NCBI GenBank assembly: GCA_017562135.1
Contig: QEYB01001208.1
Location: forward strand, 372,001-436,000
DNA from: Dipylidium caninum
Lineage: Eukaryota; Platyhelminthes; Cestoda; Cyclophyllidea; Dipylidiidae
Length of the DNA: 64,000 nt
Direction of reading: 5' to 3'
A program made the position numbers and the translations under genes. Every line of letters begins with the position of its first letter. The first letter of the stretch is position 1. Positions 1 to 12,531 of the stretch are shown here, one piece after another. Below the pieces are notes generated by a model. It worked only from the letters and a program-made list of their open reading frames with translations. It ran no database searches and was not told where the DNA came from.

Positions 1-3000
1 ACGACGGCTTTGGCCCAATCTCGAAGACGCGGTCGTCTGGCCCGGCCACGCGCACACGCACGCGAGTGCCCTGCCACCGCCAAATCCGTCGTCAACCTAA
101 TTCGCCTGGAGCATGTTTCAGGGTAAGAGTAAACCAGATATGAAAATTCACCCAGAAAAGTCGGAGAAAAAGGAGAGAGGATGATAGTCTGGCGTCTTAA
201 GGCGGGGGCGGATGACGGACGAATGACGTCCGGGCGCCGTCTTAATCGCCATTTGGATTGGGACAGACAGGTGAAGTGACAGGCCCTCCCGGCTGACCAA
301 CTCTTCCGCCGAGCGCCTGGACTGAACAGTCTTCGAAACGGCTGGTGACAGTGTTGACTCGCCATTGTTTAATCGCGTTTTGATGTTTGGCGAAGCATGC
401 TTTCGAGAACAAGAAAAAATTCCCTCCCAACCGGTCCACAGGGTCCGTTTGACCTCCCTGGCCCGCAATTGCCCATTCCGAACAGCTAACCGGTTGAAGG
501 TGAGGAGGATGCGGGCACCAGAACTTGCCCGTGGCTTCTCCAAACGCTGAAAGTGGCCACGTTTTCCTCCCAGTCGCGCCTCCCTTAGCGTTTTATACGG
601 TCCTCGGTTCCCGATCGTGCTCTCCCCGGTTCTCTCTCCGTCCCTGCCATTCCCATGGGAGGCGTGTTCGAGAGCTCACGGAGTCGCGGCGGGTCGTGGT
701 CGGGCGCGTTAGTCGATGGCAGGATTGTCACCAAACCTCGGGTTTTGTCAAGCCAACGTGAATGGGGAGCAAGAACTTGTGTATTTCACGGTCCGGTGCG
801 TCCTTTTTAGACCACAGCTGGGGAAAGAGGCTCGCCGAGGCTTCTCCTCACCACGAGACGGCTCATCTCCTCGCGACCTCCCCGACTCGCATTCCCTCCG
901 TTTCTCGCGCGGCCCCGCCCCGCTTTCCGCGGTGCCCGATTGTATGCTAGCTTGCAATCCGAACCGTTTCAGAGCCATTCGTTTGACTTATTCGGGGGAT
1001 TTTTGCGTGAAACTGCGTCCCTGTGTGGCGATTGGCTTAAATGTAGTCGACAGCCACGACACCAGCTCAAAATATGAAAACCGAAGACTTACGCGTCTCA
1101 TGCCGAGCTGCGGACGCCCGTGGTCGGACGTCCAGGCGTTGAGACGGGAGCATCCGCAGAGGGTGCGTGAGTCCTGAGTGTCTGGCGTGTTTTGTCCGCT
1201 ACTGCTGAACGGCTGCGCTTATTCGATGGAAATGGGCGCCCCACCCCGGCCGAGCCGAAGCCGCCGGTGCAGCGGCCACTGGCAGGCCGCGTCCGAGCGG
1301 TCTTTCCTGCGCCCAGCCACGCGGTCTGCTCGACCCGTGGGTCGTGTTGGTCTCGGGACTTGGCGGCGAGTAGCGTGCGCGCCCCGTTGCGAACCAACTT
1401 TCCTTCGGTAAAGAAGCCACGAGGCGGTCCCGTCAGAACTGCTCTGAGTGCGATGGCGGCCCTCACAGACGCCAGTCGAGGCCTGATAAACTAGGAATTG
1501 CGCGTTGGCCTGAAGACGAAATTGGCTGCTCGTCGCTGGCCTCGGGGAAAGTCGCGCAATTCTCGGGTGGCGCAGTGGCCATCGGACCGGCCCTCCAGCG
1601 GACCGCGCCCTTGGGTTAACGCGGCGTCGATGGTCGGGCGTCCGGCGAGCCCTCGGGAGCCCTGGTGGGCGGCGCTGCGACTGTGACAAACCTCCGAAGC
1701 ATCCCGAGGCAGCAGGTAGTTCGCGCGGCCGCCCGCATGCACAAAAGCGACCTGCCTCGGCGAGATATGATCGGTGGAGAAGAAAGCGAGATGCTTCCGC
1801 TCCAGGCAGATTGATGGCAAAAGGAAGCTTGGCAGTGGACTGAAAGGGGCTATGCAGAGCGTGGGAGGGCGGGTGGTAAAGACGGCACACTCTCGTCCCA
1901 CCGCTTCCCTGGTGAAGTTTTGCAGCGGGAGTTGATTTTTCTCACACTTCTTCTTAGAGTAGAATTCTTTTTTTATTCACTCGTTCCGATGGCAAAAAAA
2001 CAGCGAGGAAAGACGTGATTTATCCCTTCCCAGCCGCGGGTGCGGGAGTTTCGTGCGCTCCTGATTAAACGCCCAGCGGACGGTTGGCACGCGCCTGCGC
2101 GGATCCCCCGGCCGCAGTCGTCGCTGCCCCGCGTCTCCGCAGACCCGCACGCCGGCAGCGGGAGGCGCTCCGGTCCGGCGAACGGCGAGGGTGGGCCGCC
2201 TCTTTTTGAGCCTGTTTTGGTGGAATTTGTTTTTTTTTGGCATATTTCAGGTGTGAGGCCTGTTTTTCAGTTAAGAAAAGAAAACATCTCATTGTACAAC
2301 CCAACTTTTTGCCAAAATAAGACCGCAATTCAGAGCACGGTTCGGTTTCTAATCACTGCGGAATCTCACCGCCTCTTTGGCTTTGGGCACAGCCAGACGT
2401 CGAAAAACCTCACACAAATGGAAGTAGGGTAATTATTTTATCCTGCGCCCGACATGGCGAATGTAAGCGTGCACCCCGGAGGACTCTCTTCCTTCTCCTC
2501 CTCCGCCTCCTTCTCCTCGCCATATTCAGCGGACTAACTCGATTTAGTCTGGCGACTAGCGCCGCTTCTCACGTGGCCGTGATAATGAGGAGGAAGGCGG
2601 GTGAATGGACGCTAAACAGCGCCGCTTCTTAAGGGTGGGAGATCGGACTGCTGGCAGCGTCCCATGGAGAACCCCCTCCCCTACCTCCCCCCGGGGCTGC
2701 AGGGGCGGAGCGGGCGTGGCGACCAGTCCAGCCGAGCCACTGGAGGCCAACGCCAATTTGTGGATGTAGGTCGAGGAAGGACTGTCTGTGGCAAGAGAGT
2801 CGTTGCCCCGAGGGGCTCCGGTCTCCCTCTCATGTCTCCGACGTTGGTGCCAAACTGTAGAATAGCATTTCGACGACTGCCTGCCGGGGGACGGGAGGCG
2901 GTCGCCCGCTAATCGCTGCGGGGCTCCTTGCGCTCGGGGAGTGGCTGGGAAGGGGACGAGGGTCGGCGGGCGTGAGGAGCGGAGGCGCCTGCGTCCTCCG

Positions 3001-6000
3001 CGAGCCCCTCCTCAAGTTGCCTTGAACTGTGCCTCGCAAGGTTATTTATTTGGCACGGCTGAAGGCGGGGCCTCTGAATGCAAAGACTTCCCCTGGCCGG
3101 CGTGCAGGCCCCACAGCACTGGCAATTGCCCGACTGGCAGAGGCTCGTGCCGTGAAGGCGGCTGGCGGCGCATCCATTGCGACGACGCTCGTTTGCACCG
3201 GACAGTACCGCGTCTCCGCTCATTAACACGAATCACTCAGTTTCTGCACCGGCTTGGCTGAGGAAGACGACAGGACCGTGGCTTCTCCTGCTGCTCCCCT
3301 GTCCCCTCCACTTCCTCTTCCCCGCCCCCCGTCACACATGGCTCCGCAGCCAACACGTCATAAACAAATGGTCCACCCTCCCACACTGCCGCACTCCCCT
3401 GCCCGCCCCACCACCGCCGCCCGTCATGCGACAGCTCGAGTGGAAGGGGAAAGCCTTCTCGCGCCTCCCACACAACTCGGTGTTTGTCCTCGTATCGACG
3501 ACCCAGGCCGGTCTGTCAAGCCGCCTCGCGATGCCACGACTCGAGTGTATCCCGCAGTAGACGTCGATCCGCTCGTTGGAGGAAGAATGCCTGCACTCTG
3601 TGTCAGCGACTGCCCGATGGCAAGGAGATCTGCAGCCGTACCTCACGAAAATCCCTCCTCGACGTCGACCTTACGCAGGTGACAAGCATCGACCTGTTTC
3701 GGGTGGTATCCCCTGAGAGAACTTTCCCAGACAGTCGACTGTGTGGAGCGGATTTAATTTCTTTTTTCCGGATTGCCCTGGAATTGCGAATCCAGGCGCC
3801 GGACAGATACTACAGGAAACCCCCATTTCCTGCTGATGTCAAGTTTAAAGCAAATAAAATATATCTTATTTTACGTGGTAGTTAAACACAACCTTCATGC
3901 CCACTTGCAAGCGCCCTGTGCTGCTGCCAGAGGGAACAGCGAGTCCGGGGTCGTGCGGGCGGGCGGGCGGGAGGTGAGTGAGGCGAGCGCCTCTCCCTCG
4001 CGCGGCGTCCTCCGGGGGCGCGAGCTTCTCCAGAAGAAAAGGCTCATTGCAACGAGTGCAGTTGTGATTGTCGCGGACGACGACGTGCCCGAACGTCGTG
4101 TGGGGGTTTATGCAAATGCCGAGTGACGCGTCCGGCCGGCCGCCATTCGGCACTCGTAACGGCTCTTCGAGCGCTGCGTCTCCTCCACTCGCCGTGGCGA
4201 CTGTGGCCGAGGCGTCGGGCTAAAACCTCGCATATCTGTGAGGTGGTGGCACTTTTTTCAATGGACACGAAACATGCAGCCCCGCCGTCGCGGCGTAGCC
4301 TCAGGGGCGTTGACAGTGGCAACCGTTACCACTTGAGGGGTCGAGAGAAGACAAGTGGGAGGCGAGGAGAGGGGAGAGGAGGAGGACCTCCGTTGGAGGG
4401 GCGCTTGTGGTGTGAATGGGTCAGTGCCTGCAGGCGATGGGGACGCTGATGTCGATGTGGACGTCGATTTGAAGATCAGGCGACTTCTCGGGGCATCCCA
4501 CGACAATCGGTTGACCGCACCGCACCGCACCACACCGCACCGCCCGCGCCCACGCCACGTCCTCCCTGGTCGTCGCTCTTGGGCGTGTGGCGCCACGAAG
4601 CGCAAACGAGGTGCCGACCATCCTCGCTGCCATCATCAGCGGGCTTCGGGTGGTGCCCCTCAAGGCAACCCTCGCCAGAGGATGCAACTCTGGTATCTGG
4701 TAATAAGACGCACCAACTCCGCCCGTGGCATGTGCCGTCGGGAAGACGACAGGCGGAAAGCCTTCCACTCTGGCGAAGGGCTCGCACGAAGGGGCGCCGA
4801 GGACGACAGTCGGTGGACGTGGGGACGTGCGCGGTGGCAGTGTCGTCTCCTCTCCTCCCGCCTCGCTACTCGTCTCCGCGATGCGTCGTCCCGCTCCTCT
4901 TCTGTCCGCGAGCAGATTTTGTTACAACGTCGTTCGACGCCAAGGACGCCTTCGGATGTTATGCACTCGTCCGCCCACATGTGCCTCTCGTCACATCTGC
5001 AAAACGGCAGTCCCTTGGGCTGCACACGCCGAGACGACCTTTCGTCCCGCGTGCTCACTTGGTTGCCTCTAACGGGGCCTTCGCCCGCGAGATTCGGGCG
5101 GTTGCCGATCCTGTGGGCGGATGTCTTCGTTCCGAACGGCGTCTGCGCAGACGTCGACGCAGCGACAACGACCTGCGGGCGTCCTCTGAGGGCTGCGCAT
5201 CCACGCAGTGAAGGGCATCCCGGGGCACCCGCGGAAGAAGCCAGCCCCGAGACGGCTGCTCGCTGTCACCGCCCCACGGCCAATCTCCAGGGCTGTCACG
5301 AATGTCAGGAGCGCCGATGGTGCACTGCGCATCCTCGTGGATATGGTTGAAAGAAAAGCAATGTCCTTTCCACGGACTTACGCCTGTTCATTGATGAAAG
5401 TTTTAGCCGACGCTCACGCAAACGACACGAAGGCTACCAACGCGACTTACTGCAACTTTGGCGGCATCGTGGGCCGCCCAACTTGCCACCACCGTGTCCG
5501 CGGACCCGACGAACCATCGCTTCACCGCCCGACCAGCCTGTCGGACGACTGAGAGCCCTTCGCAGCACGACCGCTGGTGCCTCGGGCGCGTAGCCGACGC
5601 GGAGGTCCCCTCAACCGGCGCCCCGCGACGCCGCGCGGTGGTGGGCTCCTTTGCTCTCGTCCGGCGCTCGGTGGGCACCAGACTTCTTCTCCACACTTGA
5701 CCAAGTTTTGGTTGCATGAAGTGGTTTTTCCTGGGACTGCCAACTGCCTAATTTGACTGCTAAATTTGAATGTTATGTCGTAAACAGCCTCCGCCTGTCT
5801 GGGAACTTGAATTTGCCGGGGCAGACGCAGCTTATTTGTGAGTGAAATGAGAACATTTTCGCCCGTTGGGGTGATTAGCCCTCGCCCCTCCCCCCACGCA
5901 AATGCGTTCGGGACGACCGACGGAGACGGAGGTGCTCCTCCGGCCGCCCCGCCGTGCTCTGCCACCTCGCCCGCCCCCAGTGTTGCCACGCCCGCCCGCG

Positions 6001-8442
6001 TCTCCGGGTTGAAGTGGTGCCGACGTCTCAACCGGCCCGGCTGCTCCTCGAGCGGTTATAACTCCTGGCAGGACTGTAAATGAATCCCCTCCTCAGGGCG
6101 CTAGCAGGCAATGACCACGAAGTTGGTCCAACTGGGCATTTCTGGAACTCCCGCGTCGCTCTAAGTAACGCACAAGCGAGGGCGTTCAAGTGGCCGCGCC
6201 TCGGCCGCTGCGCTGCGGGCTCCTCCACACAGACACACAGTGAGTGATTCCGCCCCTCCGAGGCTCCGCCACGCTCAACTCCGGGCACCCGCCACCTCGT
6301 GCGTGAGGCCAAGCCGAGGCGATATTATTTTTTCGTCGAATGGCCAAACACCCAGGAGCCCTCCTTCAAATTACCTGCTTTTCCCCCGAGAACAGTAAAA
6401 AGGCAGCTTTGACCTCGAGACCAACAACACGTGGCGGTTTTCGTCCGGTTTGCGTCAAGTGACCTGGCAAACGCAGCCATCAGTTCAGTTACCAAACTGA
6501 TCGGACGCCCTGCGGGCGGAGGGAGAGTCCGCGGTGGCGGGCGTCCCTGCGCTACGCCAGTGACGAGGAGGTGGCGGCCGCGTGGACGACGGCTGATTCG
6601 CGGCGCACGGCACTTTCGCCCGCCACAAGCAAAAGGCTGGTTCCATTCCACCTCATTAAGCCGCTTCTGGTGACGGAGGATAGTCGGCGGCCCTCCGATC
6701 TGGTCCGTGAAACGTTTTCTCGCAAAACGGTGGGAGAATACCCGGATAACTCGGCCCCCGTACGTCTGACTTCCTCCGTCTCGATGTCCGCGGGGCCCAC
6801 GGAGGCAGTTTGTCGCCGAGTGGCGCCGCCCGGAAACGATCGGGCACGACTGGGCGGCCGAGTGGCCTATTCGCCGGCCAACTCGCTCGTGCGCGTCCCC
6901 AGGCCGCCAGCCACATCGTGACCGAATGCCGCGAGGCAGGCAGGAGATTCCCTCTCTCCCTCTTTCTCTCCGGACGATGGCCGCGTCGGTCAGCAAACAA
7001 CTGATAGGAGGCAGAAGCAATAATATGTTTTGGGGCGCGTTATTTCCTCGAGCCCCAAGACGGGTGGTTTGGCCGCATCTTCATTGGCCAGACCGGCCAC
7101 TGCTGCGCACTGATTGGCGCTGGGTGCTCTCGCCACTCAAGCGTCTTTCTCGCAGGCCACACTTGCGAGCGCTGGAACGGGGAGGAGCGCCGTACCCTCG
7201 TGGTAAGTCGTCGTGGGGCCGTCGCGTCCCGCCCTTACGTGCTCCCCGCGGTCGTCCGACGACCGTTTCCCGTGCAGCCCGTTGGCCGGCCGGGTCGCCA
7301 CCCACCGCCCTGTCTCTGCCGCCCTCCGCCGTGAGCCCCTCCGCAATCCCCGGCTTTAAATCCGTTTTATCGCCATAGAAATCCTTTTCTTGACAGTCTC
7401 TAACGGAATTTACTTCGTGGTCGCACTTGTCCTCGCATCATGTCAACTTGGGATGAAAGTAAACCGCCTCCTCCCGTCCCCATCCACCCGCTCTCCTCCT
7501 CACGAGAGCGAATAACAGCCACAGTGTGGCACACTGTTGGATTTCGTCGACATCCTAAAGCCTTCTTTCTTCAGCTGACGGCACCGGAAGGTGGCTGCTG
7601 CGGAGTTGGAGGGCTGAGGCTTTAGTGGCACTTCAGCCCTGCGCGTCTGCTCGCCTGTGTGAGGGTTGGTGAGCAGACCCCGCCGCCGCCTCGGCCGCGG
7701 CCGCGGCACGTCGACTGCGCGTGTCCCAAGCTCCGCCGTCGCCATCCCGCCCGGCGCGCAGGGCCGCGCACTGTCGTCCCCTCGCCCCGGCGGGGCATCA
7801 ACGCCTGCGCAGGAGGACACGCGTCTTGCTGTCACCCAACGAAGCGCTCCACACACCCAACGAACGAAATTGGCTCTTTGGCACACCCGTCGCTTTCTGG
7901 TGCGAATCCGCGAATAGCCCTGGACCGGAGGGACCAGCTTCGTTCGCGTGATGCCCCTCGTAAAGCGGTGTTCTTGGCGGAGTCACGTGCCATTGGTGAC
8001 GTGTGCTCCACCGCACTTGACTCGGGCGGAGAGAAACGAAGGGGAGTCCTGAGTCCCAGCCTCTTCGCTGGGCGACGGCGGCAGGGCGACGAGAAGAGGA
8101 GGTGGACAGCGGCCCGTGGCAGGCACGGTCAGTCCGCTTTCCCGCCTCGCGGCCGCCTGTGGCCAGAGCACCTCTTCCACCCACCGATGGCCCACGGACT
8201 GGTCTACTCTGGGGCGCCGGGCGCCTCAGCGCCACCTCCTGAAATCCAACATCGCATGGTCAAAAGTGCGGTGCGCAACCGGCACGACCCTACCTTCTGG
8301 CGCGCCTTTTCGCCGCCAACGGCGCTGTATGGCGGTCGCCCGGGGCGCGCCCTTTGGGCGGAGGGGGGCGAGGGAGACGGGGGAGTCGCGCCAGACGGTG
8401 TTGACCCGTTCCTGCTTTGCCCTTTGCAGCGCGGCGGGCGGA
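1..8442. other. GC-rich stretch without a convincing gene
   Basis: No open frame here shows a recognisable domain or a chain of phase-matched exons. Stop-poor frames exist in several registers and on both strands (the longest, 331 codons, at 4355-5350 on +), but their products are rich in Arg, Ser, Pro and Gly, as chance reading of GC-rich DNA gives. A short CCGCA-type run lies near 4516-4545. A pyrimidine tract followed by AG just before position 8430 could be the 3' end of a 5'UTR intron of the GPCR downstream, so part of this stretch may be its promoter and leader. Confidence 0.5.
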
Positions 8443-11400
8443 ATGGCAGAAGGCTTTGGAGGCAGAGAGGCGGAACTGCGGACCTACCTGCAGCGCGCGG
8501 ACGTTCAGCGGGGCCTGCGGATCGCGGCCGTCGGCTACGTCTACGTGCAGCCCTGCATCTGCCTGGTCGGCCTCATTCTCAACACCATAAACAGCTGCGT
8601 GTTCTGTCGCAAGACCTTCTCCTCCACTCCCGCCTACATGCTCGTCCTCGCCCTCTCCGTCGCCGACGCCGTCACCCTCGGGCTGCGCATTCCCCAGGGC
8701 CTCACCTAGTAAGTCGCCGCCTTTCCTCCCCTCACCGGCGCAGCCGCTCCAACGCGACCCCGCCGTCTTGCCTGCTGTGGCCTTGGCTCCTCCACTGGCG
8801 TGACTGGCGGCCGTGAGCCTTCCGCCCCAGGGCGAGACTCAGCCCTTCGGCCGGCCTTGGTCAGCCACGTCTGTCTGAGACCGCGTCGAAGAGGTCGGCG
8901 GTGGACTGCACCAGCTCGAAGTGGCGTTTGACGGACCAACCCGCCTGTGTTTCTGTCGCCACGCTGTGGTAAATTGTGGATACCCGCATTCCCTCACAGA
9001 GACGCGTGTCGCTGCGGGAGCATAAAACCTGACACGTGCACCCCTCGGACGCCTCAGGCGCCCTGCGGCCGTGGCCTGGAAGCGCCGCTTCTGAAAACCA
9101 CGAGAGTGAAAATTGCCTCACCTCCGCAAAAGGGCGTCACTGCGGGCAGCCGATATCACAAGCGCGAGTCACGAGGCCCGGTGTGTTGACAGGCTTTGGC
9201 GGAGAGGGGACGTCCCCGGCCCCGCCCGCCCTGGCCCGAGTCTCGTGTGCGAGGCGGCTTTGTCGGTGGTAGTCGCGGCAGAGACGCCCTCGCAACGCCC
9301 AACCGCCGTCCCGTGGTGTCCCCCACGCGTGTCGACGTACACGTGCATGTTCGCCGCCCTGAACGGCCGGGGCAGCCGCCACCAGCGCTACCTCGCCCCG
9401 CCTGAGGCCACACCAACCGCGCTTATTGCTGTTCCGGAGGACAGGGAGCGGCGGCAGAGGTCGCCCGACGACGTGAGCCATAAAACGCGCGGCAGAAAGT
9501 GGCGGGGGTGGCGAGGCGGTCGCGGTCTTTATGGTCTGCGTGACCTTGGACGAACCACCTCCGCGCCAGCGGAGTTCAGTGAATGGGCAGAGGCAGGTGG
9601 TAATCAGCCCCAGTTGTTTGGCGTTTTCGTCGTGCATTCATTGCTTTTCCTCACCGAGCAGCGGAAGCCCTTCACCTGTCTCCTTCGCCCATTTCTGCGC
9701 AGCACGTAAACTTGCGAGGAAATGGGCTACCCGTCGAAAGTTTGTTCATTCGACGGGCGCCTCCGCCGACCTCGAAACCCCGGCCACCGCTCCGAAGCCG
9801 TCAACGCGTCATGGCGGCACCAGCCTCCTTTGTGGCCGCGGCATGCTGCCCGGGGGCGGAGGAGGGCCGCACAGCACCCGCGGGGGCGGCGGACGGGCAG
9901 GTGCTGTCGCGGCGCTGAGGAGCATTCTCCCTTCGGCCACGCCCGCGTCGCAGGAGACGAATCGGCTGAGGACAAGACTGGAAGGACGACGTCGCCTCGG
10001 ACAGACCCCCCGCGCCGTGACGGGTGGGGGACTGTAGATGCGACAGCTGCTGCCTGTCCCCTGGGCACTCGGCGTGGGGCGATTGTCCGAGTTGGACACG
10101 AATTTGCGTACTTCGCATTTTCGAGCAAAACACCCCCCTCGCCAACTGACAGCCCTTGACAGCGCATCTTCCCCGCCAGCTAATGCAACTCACATTGTTT
10201 TGACGGACGCCAGGACAATGTCACTTCTCCCCCCTTTTCCTCCTCCCCCTTCTACTCTCCCACTTTGTCCACCGCCAATGGCGCTTTTTGTCTCTGGGAA
10301 ATTGGCATTCTCGTCTCTTGACGAAGAGGTCTCTTGAGGTAACCTGTCCGATGGCACGGCGCTCGGACACCGCTCTGGCCCCGGTCCGCGGACGGTTTCT
10401 TTCTCTGCGACCGAGGGCTCCACGGCGACGAAGAGGTGGTCTGCGTGCACTAGGCTAATTTGTCCTTTGAATGGACACGCAGGCGACTTGCTCTTGAAGC
10501 AGAGTTTGAGTAGGCCGGCGAGTGCATCACCGTGCTTTTTCCCTCCTTCTCCAGCTATCGCGGAGCCTCGTCGGTGACGCAGACGATGGCCATCTACGCG
10601 TACATTTACGCGACCTACGCGGAGGTGCCCATCACCAACATGACGGAGAACATGAGCGCCTGGTTGACCGTCTGCCTCGCCCTCGAGCGCTACGTCGCGA
10701 TGCGCCACTGGAACGTCGCCCGACAGTACTGCACGCGGCGGAACACACGACGCCTCATCGTTGGCCTCGTCCTCGTCTCCGTCCTCTTCAACCTCCCCTA
10801 CTTCCTCATCCACCGAATCGAGTTCCGACGCTTCGCCAACGGCTCCATGCGAGTCGTCACCAACGCCACCGCCCTCCGACGCTCCCACTTCTACACCGTC
10901 TACTCGTGGCTTCGCGTCGCCACCGTCCAAATCATACCCCTCGTCTTCTTGTGCATCTTCAACGTCCTCCTCATTACCATTGTTTACCAACACAACAAGA
11001 AGTTGGAAAAGAACGCGGAAATGATACAAAAGAGCCAGCAAATATCGCTGAGCACGCAGACGGTCGACTCGGAGGGATCGTCGATGAGGGAGAAGTCGTC
11101 CGGGGAGTCGCGATTCGTTCCACGGCACCAAAACGCTCACCAGAAGAAACGCCAAGCCCAGAGAAAGCTGAACATCCTGCTAATCGCCGTCATTCTGCTC
11201 TTCCTCTTCGGCGCCAGCCCTCAGGCTTTCTCCTACATTCGCATTTTCGAGGCCTTCGGGACCTGCGAAGAGGCCTTCCACTACTGCCCCACGTATGTCA
11301 TTTACCGCATGGTCACGACCAACATCGCCCTCACCAGCTACGGACTCACCTTCTTCTTGTACCTCTTCCTCAACCGCCACTTCCGCAACGAACTGCGGAA

Positions 11401-11455
11401 GTGGCGACCGGCCGCTCTGAGTGACGCCTTTTGTACTTCGCGTGCCAATGTGTAA
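8443..11455 (+). CDS. Peptide-type rhodopsin-class GPCR (divergent, two exons)
   Basis: Seven-transmembrane receptor of the plasma membrane, probably for a neuropeptide. Exon 1 is 8443-8708 and exon 2 is 10555-11455; GT at 8709 and CCAG at 10551-10554 flank an 1846-nt intron inside a Tyr codon, giving 388 residues. Exon 1 carries TM1 (GLILNT with the TM1 Asn) and TM2 (LALSVAD). Exon 2 carries TM3 ending ALERY in place of DRY, TM4, TM5, a basic third loop of about 75 residues, TM6 and TM7. The Cys expected 25 residues before the ERY arginine is Thr, the second outer loop has no Cys, and TM7 has TFFLY where NPxxY is usual. NGS and NAT glycosylation sites lie in outer loop 2. The overall shape recalls FMRFamide-type or platyhelminth-specific orphan receptors; the ligand cannot be told. 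The first ATG of exon 1 was taken as start; a possible acceptor precedes it. Confidence 0.9.
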
Positions 11456-12531
11456 AGCAGACGGGAGCCTCCCCCGCGAGGCGTTCTTCCACTTCTACTC
11501 CGCGGGGGGGAGGAGGGGGGGCTGAGGGGATGCAGTCCGCGGCAGGCCACCACGGCTGGCGGCTTCGTTATTTCACATTATCCGCCTGACGTTCCACTGC
11601 GAGGTTCGCCCCGACGTGAGGGGAGAAAAGCAACTGACCCGTCAGAACTTCGGCGGGCAACCGGCCACCGACGGGGGTGGGGTGTCGCAGCAGGAAGAGG
11701 AGCGAGCGGATGGCCGCCTGTCCTCTGCTGCAGTTGCGGCTTGCGGTCGCGTCCACGACGCAGACGACCTCCGTGGCCTAGCTGGGCTGGGTGAATCCGC
11801 CCGCCAGAAGCGGAAAGAAGCTTTCTTCCGCCCTCCCAGCACGCTGCCTCGTCTGCTTTGGCGCAGTAAGACGCCTCTCCCGCCACTTCATCCGAGGAGT
11901 TCCCCCTCTCCTGTCCCCACTACTAGTCGAGTCCACTTTCCCGGCCCCGGGCCGGTCGGGCCGCGAGGATGTGTGCTTCCGATGTTAAACAGGAGGCCTG
12001 TTGGCGAGCGCCGCCCGCGAGAACATGGAGGCGCCCGACCGCAGTCACTCGAGGGCCGGAGATGCTCCCGCAAGCAGCCCTCGACTGACTGCGGGGGAAA
12101 GGCGGGACTGCGCTTCGACGGGTGACCTCCCGGAGACTTTAAATTTGAGCACGATTTGACCAAAACGTCTTCCCGTCGCGATTACTCGGAGCCTGTGTTC
12201 GTGAGGCGCCCACGGCAACCGGCCCGGGCGTCAAATCCCCTCGACGAAATGTGCGCCGCCTGACTTTTGTCCATCAGGTGCCTCGCGGGCTGCGCCGGCT
12301 GTGGCCGCACAGCTCCGTCGCTCCGCACTTCCTCCGCCCCTCGGCCCTTCCCCTTCCCCTCCTGCCGCCCGACCGGGAGGCACCGGCACCGCCGCCGAAC
12401 CCGGCAACAGGCGGACCCGCGGAAGAGACCAAAACCGCAAATTGGCATTTCTGTAATTCCGTTAGTGACGCCGTTGCTTCGGCATACAAAATTAACACAA
12501 TGTATGTCCAAATTTCGATGGGTGATAAGAT
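11456..12531. other. Tail-to-tail spacer between the GPCR and the 12.5-kb gene
   Basis: Non-coding as far as can be seen: 3' flank of the GPCR (+) and of the unknown gene on the minus strand. It holds a G-rich patch (about 11502-11522, runs of G interrupted by A) that could form a quadruplex on the + strand. No AATAAA was seen close to either stop codon. Confidence 0.4.

Noticed and set aside
7659..8816. 385-codon + strand frame overlapping GPCR exon 1
   Set aside because: Different register from the TM1/TM2 frame, very rich in Arg, Pro and Gly, no domain.
10190..11155. 321-codon minus-strand frame
   Set aside because: It is the mirror of GPCR exon 2; the GC-biased third positions of the real frame leave few stops opposite. 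The receptor motifs are on the + strand.
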